Shown here piece by piece: positions 1 to 12,179 of a stretch of 64,000 nucleotides of DNA. Both the position numbers and the translations under genes were made by a program. Location of the stretch: assembly GCF_036711975.1 (NCBI RefSeq), contig NC_091966.1, positions 32,681,501 through 32,745,500 of the forward strand. The letters are read 5' to 3'. The notes under the pieces were generated by a model. That model searched no databases. It was not told the DNA's origin and saw only the letters and a program-made list of their open reading frames with translations. Each line of letters begins with the position of its first letter. Position 1 is the first letter of the stretch. Source of the DNA: Onthophagus taurus. Its lineage: Eukaryota > Arthropoda > Insecta > Coleoptera > Scarabaeidae.

Positions 1-38
1 TTATTGAAATAAAAATTTCTTTTTAGGAAAATCTAAAA

Positions 39-3000
39 ATGTCTTCAACAAAAGTATCTTACTTCAACGGAAAAGGACTCGCCGAAACTATTCGCATCCT
101 CTTAAAATATGGAAAAGTTGATTTCGAAGATATTCGTTTTGAAAAAGAAAATTGGCCCGAAATAAAACCAACGGTACCTTTTGGACAAGTTCCAATTTAC
201 GAGGAAGATGGTAAAAAAATTAATCAGAGTGTCGCAATTTCTCGTTATCTTGCCAAAAAGTTTGGATTAACCGGATCTAATGAATGGGAAGATTTGGAAC
301 TCGATGCCATTGTTGATACTATCACCGATTTTAGAATGAAAGCAGTTCCAATTTACATGGAAAGCGATCCCGATAAAAAAGAAGTTATTAAACAAGATTT
401 TTTGGTTGAAACTGTTCCGTATTATTTGGAGAAATTTGATAAAATTGCTGGAGAGAATGGTGGATTTATGGCTATTAAAAAGGTAAAAATATTACTGTCT
501 CTGTCCAATAATAAGCATTGAATTTCATGTAAATCTAAATCCCAAAATAAGTGTCCGTCTTAAAATAAAAACAAGTTTTATAGATCTATGAATGAAAATA
601 TATTTTCTTCTAGTAACAATTCTTATATAATAATGACTTAAGATTAATAAAACAATATGTGCTTTTATATGGGAGTGTTACTTAAGTGGCAATCTTTGCC
701 TGAGCCGCTTCGACGAGGTTGCTATCACATTTAAGGCAAAGTCGTAACTGTTCTAATCAAATCAGTTTGTTTTTGCGTAAACGGGAACAATTTATAATTG
801 TTACTGCCATTTACCTTCATGATTGCTATCATACATTGTTAATGTGATAGGAAGACCTTTTTCATACCTAATATTTTACTTCTGACTGGAGAGCAGATAA
901 AGTTGAGTGTAGCTTATAGTTGGTGTTATTTCTACTTCTATTTTTTGATCCTTAATTAAAAATGTCATTGTATGAACCGAAAAAATAATGAACAGTTGGG
1001 TAAAACGAGATACGATCCTGCATTACCCAACTCCTTTTATATTGATATAACTCAAAAATGCACCAAGCTGTGGAGGAACTATTAGAGGGTAAAATGGCTA
1101 ACCTAAGGGCTTCCAAGCCGTTTGAAGTTCCTCGTAAAAACTCTTGCAGCTAGAGTTCAAAAATAAGGAAATAAGAGCTTAACCGTAAAGAACCATTGAA
1201 GAGAAAAGTGAGCTTTCTGAGATTTACTGAGATTTTTTTATAGAGGCACGATTATTTGGTTTCATATTAAATGATTTCAGAACTTTGGCGTTTGAAGTGC
1301 CAGAGCGAAATCACTTGCACAATCAAACATCAAGCTGAGCACTCCTGAGCCAACATCGCTTGCAAGAGCCGTGGGTTTTAATAGACCTGCAGTTCAGAAA
1401 TATTTTAAGCTGCTCTCTGATGTGCTCTATGAACATAAGATTGATGCCGAACATATTTATAACGTGGACGAAACCGACATAATGACAGTACCATAGAAGA
1501 AGTCAAAATGTCTACCATTGCGTGAAAGAAAAAACAAGTTTGTTGTATATTTTGAGCAGAAGTGTTTATGCCGCCAGCACTCATTTTTCCAAAAGCAAAG
1601 CCAGAGTTTTTCAAAACGAAATTTTTACAGTTTGGTTTTGTGAGTTTATAGAGTTTGCCAAATCTTCCAGAAAGAAACCTGTTCTTTTGCTCTTGGACGG
1701 TCATTCAATACATACTAAAATTTTAGACGTAATTGAAAAAGCCACAGCTAACAACTTTATACTGCTATGCTTTTCACCACACACCATTCGCAGATTGCAG
1801 CCGCTAGAGATGAGTTTCATAGCGCTACTCCGCACGTATTACTCTTTAGAAGTCCAAAATGGATGTAACATCATCCAAGACGTCCTATTACTGTAAACCA
1901 AATAGAAAAGCTTTTTCAAAATGCATATAAGAAAGCCACATGCGTCCAAACTGCAGTTAGTGGATTTAGAAAAAGTGGAATACATCCGCTTAATGCTTTT
2001 TCACGTTGGATGTGCGAAGCGGCTGAAACCACGAACAGCTCAATGGACAGTGAAAATAGCAATGTGATTAAAAGTGGCAAAATATCGAAGAAAATAGCAA
2101 ATAAGTTCCTATAGCACTCCTTCTTGTTCATCCACCAGAACATTTATACTAACGCCACAAGAAATCATTCCCATTCCACACTCGGAAAGGAAAATTAATG
2201 CTGATGACAAAAGGCGAGGTAAAATTACTGTGCTGACTACCACGCCATATTAAGAAGAACTAGAAACATCTATCACAGCAAACTACAAAAAAATACCAAA
2301 GCGTAGTCTAGCTGAGAAGGCTTCAGCAAACTCAAATAAAAACATTTTCAGAAAGATACCAAAATAGGTAGAAGGCAACAGTAGCAGTTCTGAAGGAGAA
2401 GGAAGCAGTGATACGTTGTGCATATTGTGCAGCACTTTACTCAAACTCGATATTAGATGACGACTGGGTAAAATATCAAAATTGCTAGTGCTCGCCCCAC
2501 GAAACCTAAGTATTCCATTTTACCCAACTTTCTCCCGCATTAATGTCAGGACTGATAGGAGGTTGACACATTACGTTATTGTTTTTATCAAAGTGAGGTT
2601 TATATGACTATTAGACCGAGGCCATTTAGCTTCAATTGCAGGCCGAAATTCATTCGCTTATTCATTCTTGGTCACATATTCAATGATATTCGCCCCAGCT
2701 GGACGATTTTTATTTTTATATTTAGCTGGTTCTTGTTTCATAAATGGCTAAATGTTTAATTTCCCATCAAACCACTGATTGCGCTGCCAAACACCAGCAA
2801 AAACATAACCTTTGTTTGATTAATCTCTTATTTTTGCATGTTTCATAATATTCTATCTCATCGTGAGCGAGGTAGTACTTGTTCGATGTTTTCTTTAAAT
2901 AAAACCTTAAAAATATGTGCAACAGCAGCGATGCTATCAAAATCAAGCATTGCCAAGCAGAATTCCAAACGCTGAAATTTTTTGCGATCTGTAAGGAATG

Positions 3001-3732
3001 GTTTTATTGCGTTGCAGTAGGGCTTAATCAATCCAGATTTAATACTTCGGTGAATTGTGCTTTTCGACATTCCAATAACATGTACTAGTATCAAATATTT
3101 CCGTAACGATAATGGGTACTTTTTCCACATTTACGCTTTTTCGCTTCGTGCTAACTATTCCAGATTTCCGCAAATTTACTTTTGCACATACTGACCGTTC
3201 ACGTAAGGATTGCTGTCCTCGATGCCAAATTCGACTTATGGTCTTCTCTGGCACAGAATATATTTAGTTTCATATATTTCAGTTACCATTTATACTTGCC
3301 TCTAGCAAATGGTACACACTTTACTTGCGGAGATTGCTTGCGTTAAATTAGGTCTTTTTCTTTGTCCTGCAATATCGGCAACTTTTTCACGTTCTATTAT
3401 GTGGCCACACCATTATTTTTGCAAATAGTAAGACAACACAAGGTTTTTAAGTATCTACTCAAACGTCAAGTCGATGGAACACAAAATTGTAACCGAAATC
3501 GGACACTTATTTTGGGACAGGTAGTATTTGGTAAATTTTGAGTACATTTTTGTTTTTATTTCAGTTTACATGGGCTGATATCGTTATGTTAACCGTAACT
3601 GATTTAGTGAGTGTTTTAGTCGGACAAGATATAACTGAGAAATATCAAAATATCCAAAATGTTAAGAAGTATGTTAAAGAAATTCCTGCCATAAAAGAAT
3701 GGATCGAAACCAGGCCAGAAACGGAATTTTAA
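39..3732 (+). CDS. Sigma-class glutathione S-transferase, GST-1 (two coding exons)
   Basis: Coding exons 39-482 and 3565-3732 join in phase 0 (MAIKK then FTWAD) to give about 204 residues, the usual length of insect sigma GSTs. Visible are the catalytic Tyr8 in SYFNGKGLAE, the cis-proline region PFGQVP, the glutathione-binding QSVAISRY and the helical C-terminal domain ending ETRPETEF. The start is chosen because a splice acceptor (TTTTAG, ending at 26) lies just upstream, so a 5' UTR exon lies outside the window. Expected role: cytosolic conjugation or peroxidation of lipid electrophiles with glutathione, or prostaglandin-like isomerisation. Unlike GST-2 to GST-5 it lacks the first two coding introns and keeps only the last, which is swollen to 3.1 kb by transposons. 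Confidence 0.93.
541..3519 (-). mobile_element. Mariner-type element (plant/oomycete-like transposase) inside the GST-1 intron
   Basis: The ends carry matching inverted repeats: CCCAAAATAAGTGTCCG at 541 and its complement ending near 3518; the right end is followed by TA. On the minus strand decayed transposase runs from about 3260 downward: helix-turn-helix text TISRIWHRG, then SKSTIHRSIKSGLIKPYCNA and FLTDRKKFQRLEFCLAML, then near 2640 an RPAIEAKWP-like stretch. After the interruption at 994-2530 it resumes near 830 with KVNGSNNYKL-like text. This order matches mariner-like transposases of the plant/oomycete type. Stops and frameshifts are many, so it is dead. The match was made by eye. Confidence 0.7.
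994..2529 (+). mobile_element. Pogo-like (DDE_1) DNA transposon nested in the mariner copy
   Basis: Inverted repeats AGTTGGGTAAAA (994-1005) and its complement (2518-2529) bracket a broken plus-strand transposase. Recognisable pieces in order: STPEPTSLARAVGFNRPAVQ near 1340, YNVDETDI near 1460 (first catalytic Asp), LLLDGHSIHTK at 1687 (second Asp), and FSPHTIRRLQPLEMSF at 1771. This is the jerky/Tigger/pogo DDE_1 layout. Several frameshifts and stops separate the pieces, so it is not active. A clean TA target duplication could not be assigned. Confidence 0.78.
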
Positions 3733-4146
3733 AAATTTCATTCTTGAACTTAAAAAAGTATAACTATTATATATGAAAATGTATTAATCTAGTTTATTAA
3801 TTTACTATCAAATCATTTCTTAATCACACGCAAATTTTTAAATACATTTTTTTTTTGCAAACAAATTCAATGGTGTATTCATTTTTCTTTCAACATTTCA
3901 ATAATCTTAAAATAAGTCAGCCGAAAATACAATTACGAGGTCAAATTATGTTTTCATGTAAAACAAGCTATTAATCATCATCGTCTTTTATAATAACACG
4001 GTACTCGGTAGCATTACATTTTTTTAATTTTGTCTATATACGATTAAGTGATTCTTATCTAAAAATCGAGATAAAACTATACATGACGTTCGAAATCGAT
4101 CAGTAGCATTGAGTCACATTAAGCGAAAAGGTTAAATTGAACAAAA
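3733..4146. other. GST-1 to GST-2 intergenic spacer
   Basis: AT-rich spacer between two same-strand GST genes. It must hold the GST-1 3' end and the GST-2 promoter. No ORF, clear TATA box or repeat was recognised. Confidence 0.4.
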
Positions 4147-4933
<787 letters not shown>

Positions 4934-5064
4934 ATTAATCCTTTAATTGTTAAATACACAATTTATAAAAAAAATAGAGACGTTTTTATTTATTAAAGCT
5001 AAATTAAATTTATTAAATTGATGAAAATCGTTGTTTTACAAGCAAATTTTATTCTTATGGTTCA

Positions 5065-5415
5065 GTTAAAGTCTGTTTAGATGGTCATCGTCTAAATCGG
5101 GTTATGGTAGAAAATGATGAACTTCCTAAAAAAATAGACGACATTTTACGCAATCGCGGAAAAGTGGCCCACATATCCACTTTGGACTTAGTGGCACGTT
5201 ATTGGCAAGTTGCTTTAAAGTATAAACATCGTAAATACGGTGTTTTTCGTTTTGAAAACAAATGTTATCAATTTAAAGTGCTTCCGTTTGGGTTGAAAAA
5301 AGCCTGCATCGATCGTATTTTGGGCTCATCATTCGTGGGTTTTATGCACGCTTACGTTGACGATTGGTTGATAGCTTCTGGTTCTTTTGAGGAGTATCTA
5401 CAGCATCTGGACTGA
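5065..5415 (+). mobile_element. Ty3/Gypsy reverse-transcriptase fossil
   Basis: A plus-strand fragment of an LTR-retrotransposon reverse transcriptase. Motifs LDGHRLN, STLDLVARYWQVAL, FKVLPFGLKKA and YVDDWLIASGSFEEYLQHL are diagnostic of the Gypsy group. No LTRs, gag, integrase or envelope were seen nearby, so it is a short, broken and probably old remnant. Confidence 0.85.
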
Positions 5416-5439
5416 GTGTTGGGTACACTATGGGAGGAG

Positions 5440-6000
5440 GCATTTATCGTAGTTTATCATTTTTAAATACTTGTCGTTTATTGAACGAAAGAATTGAACG
5501 ATGGATACTGGCACTTCAAGGCAACATTCGGATTTAGCCGCACGTCTCTCAAGACGGCTAAACCCGAATGTTTCTACTTCTAGGTCTAGTTTTAGTTCAA
5601 TAAAAATATGCAACATAGTGATTTCTAATGCTAACTAGCGCTACCTGCCATTGTCACTAGAACTAACATTAGACCCAGAACTAGAAACCTTCGGGTTTAG
5701 CCGCACGTCTCTCAAAACGGCTAAACCCAAATGATTCTAGGTCTTGTGTTAGTTCTAGTGATAGTGCTAGTATAAAACTAGAACTAACACTAGACCTAGA
5801 ACTAGAAAGTTTCGGGTTTAGTCGTGTGTTTGAGAACGCACTATAAATGTTTCTAGTTTTAGGTCTAGTGTTAGTTCTAGTTTTAGTTCAATTAGAATAT
5901 GCAACATAGTGATATCTTATGTTAACTAACGCTGCTTACCACTGTCACTACAACTAACATTAGACCTAGAACTAGAAACATTCAGGTTTGGTCGTCTTAA
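5440..6000. repeat. Palindromic CTAGAACTA repeat array with embedded hairpins
   Basis: Two about 140 bp copies (around 5570-5706 and 5852-5996) share AATATGCAACATAGTGAT and are flanked by inverted arms of the type CTAGAACTAACACTAGACC. Two hairpins, 5525-5570 and 5689-5733, have near-perfect stems GGTTTAGCCG / CGGCTAAACC around a CACGTCTCTCAA loop. No coding content is supported. It looks like a palindromic satellite or short foldback element. Confidence 0.75.
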
Positions 6001-6204
6001 GCATTTGAATATATTGAATATTTCCATAAATTCACGAAAAACCGAAAAGATTGAAATATTGAAAAGATGAAAAAAGTTTCAATTCTCACAAAATTGTCAT
6101 TACGGACCTGTATTTTTCAAAAATGTGCAAACGATCCGAAACCTTCACGTATGACTCAAAACCTGTTTATAATACATTTATATCCCTTAATACATCCCAT
6201 AATA

Positions 6205-7258
6205 CAGGGTCATCCACGACGACCGTTCATTAGAACTTTACAGGGTTCTAGCCAAAACAAAAATTTGAAAATTCAGATTTAAGTATTATTAATTGCGTTC
6301 TCTTCGACTAAAATATTTTCAGATTTCTAGTACTTCCGGTTATACCGGAAGTGCTAGAAATAGCACTGAATAGCTAGTGTGACCTAGTGTATAACCATAT
6401 GAAGTGGCCGAATGGAAATTAGCAGACTTCTGATGTTTGATGCCAGCTTTTTAGTAAAATATTTTCAGGTTCCGGGTACTTGCGGTTACACCGGAAAAGG
6501 TGACAATTTTCATATTTCAAATGGAACACCCTGTATTTCATTACATTTTTGAAATTTTTGTTCAATTTTTTAGGCCATTTGTATGTTGCAGCCGACACGT
6601 ATACGCCATTATTTGGTTACACTCTCCATAAATTATTATCAAATTCAAATAATCCTCATTACTAAATTCCAAATGTGGCATTTCTCGAGAACAGATCACT
6701 ACAAAAAGTAACCTAGTCATCACACCAACAGAAATAAACCATAGCTTTAGCAAATGTCAAACTGTTTACTCTTTCCTTACTGATCCTCTGATAATACATA
6801 ACAACAACAACATTCCACAACACCAAATTTTTTTTCCGGCGGTAAACTAGATGATTTATAAATTATAAAAAGTAACGTTGTAGTTGACATTTTTGATTGA
6901 AAAATGTAACAAAACTCAGGGTGTTCCATTTGAAATATGAAAATTGTCACCTCTTCCGGTGTAACCACAAGTACCCGGAACCTGAAAATACTTTAGTTAA
7001 AAAGCTGGCATCAAACATCACAAGTCTACAAATTTTCAAACTTCCACTTCATCCGGTTATTCACTAGGTTAAATATCAATATGTGTAATATGTGTATAAA
7101 GTAGGTGGCGACTTCCGGTATAACCGGAAGTGCTAGAAATCTGAAAATATTTTAGTCGAAGAGAACGCAGTTGATAATACTTAAATCTGAATTTTCAAAT
7201 TTTAATTTTGGCCAGAACCCTGTAAAGTTCTAATGGACGGTCGTCGTGGATGACCCTG
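6205..7258. mobile_element. Non-autonomous DNA transposon with long inverted repeats and TA target duplication
   Basis: Left end CAGGGTCATCCACGACGACC (6205) is mirrored by the right end finishing at 7258, and TA lies directly outside both (6203-6204, 7259-7260). The arms, about 6205-6545 and 6916-7258, are inverted copies, including AACACCCTG-type and TTCCGGTTATACCGGAAGTG blocks. The 370 bp centre holds only short ORFs with no family resemblance. TA duplication and CAGGGT ends point to Tc1/mariner mobilisation in trans. Confidence 0.85.
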
Positions 7259-8018
7259 TATAAATATGGCATTATAAATCAGCAATTAATGTGTAAATTT
7301 TTTGTCTTTATAACTTTTTTTCCATAAAGACATCATATATTTTTTTTACATTTTTTTTCATCATATTCTAAATACATAGTTACATGAATATTTTAGCGTT
7401 AAATCCTTTCAAATTCATAATATAAGCAGATATATTATAAAAACGAAAATTGTCATAAATTTTAAGACAGCGCGCCCGCTCGAAGGTAAATTTTTATTCT
7501 TAACAATTCTGCTTTCTCGCGAATGCATAGATATCGAGGAAAATATGAAAACTTGATGAAAATCGTTGTTTTATAAGCTGTTAATGGTAACACTCAGTAA
7601 GCAAAATCGGCAACAAAAGTAGTAGCAAAATTTATTCTTAACAATACTGCTCTCTCGCACTTTTATTCTCACTTGCATAAATATCGAGGAAACGCCGAAA
7701 ATTATTTTTTATAGCACGAACAATACTTGGGCAATACAGCACGTCGTAAACCAATTGAACAATGAAAAAAGAATGGTAACAAACGAAAGAAAACTATCAT
7801 GAATAAAACATGATGATGTTTTATACATGGTGATATTATATTTATTACGTTATTTTTAGGAAAAAGTATATTTTTCTCAAGAAGAAATGGAGAGTGCAGT
7901 AAACGGGTTGGTATACTAAATTCACTATTTAATTTTAAGTAAATCAGCCAAACTTCGGCTTCACACTTTTATTAATCAATGAAATAAAAATGTTTAAAGT
8001 TAAGCTTCTAATAACATG

Positions 8019-8371
8019 TCAACACTCTCTCGTGCTCACGACTAGGCAGTACTCCTCAATTTGTTCTCTGGTACATGATTGTCTACAACATTCATCAACA
8101 ATACCTTTTTCTAGGGAATAAACCTCTTCCATATTTTTTATGTTTTCTAAAATAGAAATGGTACACCTTGTCAGATCTAGTAGGTTGATATTCTCAAAAT
8201 AATATTGTACTTACTGTTATCATCAATACTTCTAATCTTTCCAAGAGGTTTAGTCGACTCACATATACAAGCCACTAGGTCAGCCAAAGCTGATCCGCAA
8301 ACTTTATACCTCTTTTCTGCGATCCCAACTGTAAATACAATGGAAAGTATTAAAAATAATTTTAATCCCAT
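8019..8371 (-). CDS. Insulin-like peptide ILP-1 (eight cysteines, cleavage sites lost)
   Basis: Exon 1 8371-8215 and exon 2 8146-8019 join across a 67 bp phase-1 intron, the conserved insulin-superfamily position, into 94 residues. There is a signal peptide MGLKLFLILSIVFTVGIA, then B-chain core CGSALADLVACIC, then A-chain GIVDECCRQSCTREQIEEYC, which fits the insulin pattern CC-x3-C-x8-C. Two extra cysteines appear: one two residues before CysB19 and one at the very C-terminus (LVVSTREC). Between the chains only PLGKIR and SLEKGIVDE remain; the KR and RQRR sites of ILP-4 are absent. Secreted hormone or growth-factor-like role is inferred. Twin of ILP-2. Confidence 0.9.
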
Positions 8372-8455
8372 TATTATTGTATTTTTAATATTATTGAATT
8401 AATATCACTATCGGCAAACTAAATAGAATATGTTGACAAGTAATAACAACATGTC

Positions 8456-8463
8456 CTTTTATA
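8456..8463 (-). promoter_or_regulatory. TATA box of ILP-1
   Basis: TATAAAAG on the minus strand about 90 bp before the start codon; the surrounding CAGTATAAAAGG-like block is conserved before ILP-2, ILP-4 and ILP-5. Confidence 0.65.
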
Positions 8464-8851
8464 CTGCACACAGAATGAAGACAAAAGATAACCTATGCTG
8501 ATATCAAAGTTATAATCTATTAATTGTCATGTAAAGGTTATTTGTGTTTATGATTTTACAGTCGGGGGTGAATACACAAGAGCGTGACTTTTAATCGGAT
8601 AATTTTATTTTTACACGAACGTTTTGTTGCCATGTTAACTGAGAGTTTTTTTCCAAAGGACAACAAAACTTGAGTGAATTAAAAATAAAATTATCCTGTT
8701 CTAAAATCAAGCTGGAGTGTATTTTAGGGAGATTAATACACGACGTGTTTCAGGTTTTTGTAGTAGGACTTTAACAGTCGATAGATCTTTTAAAATTAAT
8801 ACAAAAACCTACATATAAACATATTTCGACAAACGCTTTGTTTTGAAGATA

Positions 8852-10310
8852 CAGGATGTTCAAATTAAATTTTTAAATTCATTTTTATTTAATATTACAC
8901 GTGTATTTCAACCGACTCTATTCAAATTTGGTATACGGAGGTTTTTTGGCATGAGAAAGACGATTATAGAGTCCGTTCTGCTATAGCCAGTAGAGGCACT
9001 ACTATACTACTACAGTACTATAGCCGGCTCTGTAACGTATTCTTTAAGGATTAAAATAATAATAACTTTTCTGGCAGTATACTTTTTGCCTTTTTGAATA
9101 AAAATTCTTATTCTCTGTACTTTTTTAAGCGAAAAGGGTTCTCTTATCAAAATGCGCTAAAGTTTATCGTTTTCAAGATAATCCGCTTTTTATTATTCGA
9201 TATAGACCAATTTTTTAGAGGATAAAATAGTTAAAATAATGTATGCCATAGAAACAAAGTAGGTAAATTAACTAACGTTTTAGTTTACTAATGTTTTTTC
9301 AGCAAAATAATAAAAGAAAAAAAATAAGGAAATGTTTGAAAATGTAAAAAATTTGCTTGCATAATTCTAACCGACGAATTACTGATCGAGTAATGGTGTT
9401 AAAGAACGGTGTTATGTCATTGCAAGCATTTCTAATCCTATTAATAAGTTCATCCCTTGTGAGAACAGGTGTCTCATACAATTTTCTTTTCAAATATCTC
9501 CACACAAAAAAATTTAAACCATTGAGATTTGCAGATCGTGGGAAACATGCGACTGGTCCACCACGACCAATCCATCTTGCAGGAAAATGGGTCTCTGGCC
9601 AATTTCTTACCCCTACTATGATAAGCTGCACAACCATCAAGTTGAAACTAAGCCTTTCTTCTTAAAGCTAGATTACTGTGATCCCACATATTGGCATGTT
9701 CAGCTACCAAAAATTACAAGAACGCCGCAGCGGTTAGTTGTGATGGCAAAAAGTATGGCCCGAAAAGATGATTGTTATAAACTAAATTCATGTTGTAGAA
9801 GTTTCGTGGCCGAATTGCGTAGGGATTTTCATGCACCCAAACATGTAAATTATGAAAGTTTACAATCCCACGTTTTGTGAAACACGATTCATCGTTCTAC
9901 ATTACATTATTTAAAAAATCTCGATTGTTGGCTGATGCTTTAGCAATCCACCGACAAAATGTTACACGCCGTTCTTCATCGCCTGCTTGCAATCCTTGGA
10001 TCATGTGATCTTATGATCATGTTTTAAAAAGCGATCAATACGCGTCCTAGAAATTCGTAAGGGGGTTTCTATCGATCTCACCCAAAATTCTTCTTCTAAA
10101 GTTTCTATGCATTGTCATTATTACGATCTACCCGTCATTATTTAGCCATTGTTCAACTATTTGTTTATGCACTTTAGGCGATAGGGCGAAAACAAAGGAC
10201 AATAACTGTTCTCAGTTTTCGGCATTAGCATTTTCTCGAAAAACGAGATCCTTACATGTAAGCTACTTTTTTTCTATCACTTTTAGTTTCGGAGATAGCC
10301 TATGCGGACA
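8852..10310 (-). mobile_element. Tc1/mariner-superfamily relic at the centre of inverted duplication A
   Basis: Reading the minus strand from about 10000 down, decayed transposase text appears in order: IQGLQAGDEERRVTFCRWI, NDESCFT, HENPYAIRPRNFYN, HLFGPYF, FQLDG, then 9568-9330 ARWIGRGGPVACFPRS and YLKRKLYETPVLTRDELINR. This is the WIGRGGP-type mariner transposase common in insects. A TA-CAGGATGTTC end is at 8850-8861; no matching right end was found. Frameshifts are many. The same family recurs at 28647-29683. Confidence 0.8.
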
Positions 10311-10605
10311 ACGAAATACATTGTGCAATTGTTGTGTATTAATTTCCCTAAAATACACTCGAGCTTGATTTTAAATCAGGATAATTTTATTTTTAATTCA
10401 CTCAAGTTTTGTTGCCCTTTGTAAAAACACTCTCAATCAACATGGCAACAAAATGTTCGTGTAAAAATAAAATTATCCGATTAAAAGTCGCGTGTATTCA
10501 CCCCCGATTGTAAAATCTTAAACGCCAATAACCTTTACACGAAAATTAATAAATTACAACTTTGATATCAATAGAGGTTATCTTTTGACTTTATTCTGTG
10601 TACAG

Positions 10606-10613
10606 TATAAAAG
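10606..10613 (+). promoter_or_regulatory. TATA box of ILP-2
   Basis: TATAAAAG 84 bp upstream of the start codon, in the same block as in ILP-1, ILP-4 and ILP-5. Confidence 0.65.
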
Positions 10614-10697
10614 GAAATGTTGTTATTACTTGTCAACATATTCTATTTAGTTTGCCGATAGTGATATTAATTCGATAATATTAAAAATACAATAATA

Positions 10698-11050
10698 ATG
10701 GGATTAAAATTATTTTTAATTCTTTCCATTGTATGTACCGTTGGGATCGCAGAAAAGAGATATAAAGTTTGTGGAAAAGCTTTGGCTGAACTAGTGGCTT
10801 GTATATGTGAGACGACTAACCCTCTTGGGAAGATTAGAAGTATTGATGATAACAGTAAGTACAATATTATTTTGAGAATATTAACCTACTAGATGTGACA
10901 ATGTGTACCATTTCTATTTTAGAAAACATAGAAAATATGGAAGAGCTTTATTCCCTAGAAAAAGGTATTGTTGATGAATGTTGTAGACAATCATGTACCA
11001 GAGAACAAATTGAGGAGTACTGCCTAACCGTGAGCACGAGAGAGTGTTGA
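10698..11050 (+). CDS. Insulin-like peptide ILP-2 (eight cysteines, cleavage sites lost)
   Basis: Exons 10698-10854 and 10923-11050 join with a phase-1 intron into 94 residues. Signal peptide MGLKLFLILSIVCTVGIA, B core CGKALAELVACIC, A chain GIVDECCRQSCTREQIEEYC and tail LTVSTREC. As in ILP-1, the linker reads NPLGKIR and YSLEKGIVDE with no dibasic or RxRR site at either chain boundary. A polyadenylation signal AATAAA lies near 11095. Reading frame and all eight cysteines are preserved in both inverted copies, which argues both are functional. Confidence 0.9.
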
Positions 11051-11639
11051 CATGTTATTAGAAGCTAACTTTAAACATTTTTATTTCATTGATTAATAAA
11101 AGTGTACAGCCGAAATTTGGCTGATTTATTTAAAATTAAATAGTGAATGTAATAAACCCGTTTGCTGCAGTCTCCATTTCTTCTTGAGAAAAATATACTT
11201 TTTCCTAAAAATAAAATAATAAATATGTATAAAACATCATCATGTTTTATATATGATAGTTTTCTTTTGCTTGTTACCATTCCTTTTCCATTCTTCAAAT
11301 GGTTTACGACTTGCTGTATTGCCCAAGTATTGTTCGTGCTATAAAAAATAATTTTCGCCGTTTCCCCGATATTTATGCAACTGAGAATAAAAGTTCGAGA
11401 GAGCAGTATTGTTAAGAATAAATTTTGCTACTACTTTTGTTCCAAGTTTTTTGTAGCATGTTCCGTTTCTTGAGTGTTACCATTAACAGCTTGTAAAACA
11501 ACGATTTTCATAAAATTTTCATATTTTCCTGGATATTAATATTATAGTATTTTTAATTCGCCAATCTTCGGTTCTTCACTTTCATTAATCAATAAAATAA
11601 AAAATTTTTAAGTTAAGCTTCTAATAACATGTAAACGCA

Positions 11640-12093
11640 AATCTATTTTTTTGATATCTTTTGCAATTTATTACATTTCACGGTTTTGCTGCACTCCTCA
11701 ATTTGTTCTCTGGTATATAATTTTTCACAACATTCTTCAACAATACCTCTTCGTTAGCGGTAATGAATCATAGAATTATATTTATTTGTTGAATTATACA
11801 CTCATAACATAATTTTCTAAGGGATACGAGTCTTTAATATTTTATTTCAATCCTAAAATAGAAATGGTACACATTGTCAGACCTAGTACGTTAACATTCT
11901 CAAAATAATATTGTATGTACTTACTGTTATCATCAATACTTCTAATATTTCTATTCGCGACGACAGTGTTAGTCGTGTTACATACGCAATTCAGTAGTGT
12001 ATCAGTCAAAGCTTGTCCACAAGCATGATACATCTTCCCTGAGATCTCAACGGTAAACACAATGGAAAGTATTAATAATAATTTTAATCCCAT
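11640..12093 (-). pseudogene. Insulin-like peptide pseudogene ILP-3
   Basis: Exon 1 (12093-11925) is open: signal MGLKLLLILSIVFTVEISG and B core CGQALTDTLLNCVC, one residue longer than in the intact genes. Exon 2 hits a stop four codons in (reads RLK-stop) and its A-chain text has lost the third and fourth cysteines' context (ECCEKLYTREQIEECSK). Upstream, homology to the other ILP genes stops near CTTGTCAGCATATTC, so the TATA block is missing. ILP-6 shares the same defects, so decay preceded the inverted duplication. Confidence 0.75.
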
Positions 12094-12179
12094 TATTATT
12101 TTATTTTTAATATTACTGAGTTAATATCTCTATCGGGAAACTAAATAGAATATGCTGACAAGTAGAACAAAAGTAGTAC

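Larger units (their letters stand above)
7533..8741. repeat. Left arm of inverted duplication A (carries ILP-1)
   Basis: This stretch is the inverted copy of 10341-11545: 3' flank, ILP gene, promoter and a further upstream block (GGGGGTGAATACAC to GATTAATACAC). The two arms are close in sequence but differ by scattered substitutions and small indels, so the duplication is not brand new. Confidence 0.85.
10341..11545. repeat. Right arm of inverted duplication A (carries ILP-2)
   Basis: Reverse-complement partner of 7533-8741, with the same gene order: upstream block, promoter, ILP gene, 3' flank. The spacer between the arms (8742-10340) is mostly the mariner relic. Confidence 0.85.

Noticed and set aside
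2858-3130. Stand-alone regulatory gene with a helix-turn-helix
   Set aside because: Its text continues as a mariner transposase within matched inverted ends.
11842-12093. ILP-3 as a functional insulin
   Set aside because: The second exon stops at once, A-chain cysteines are lost and the TATA block is missing.
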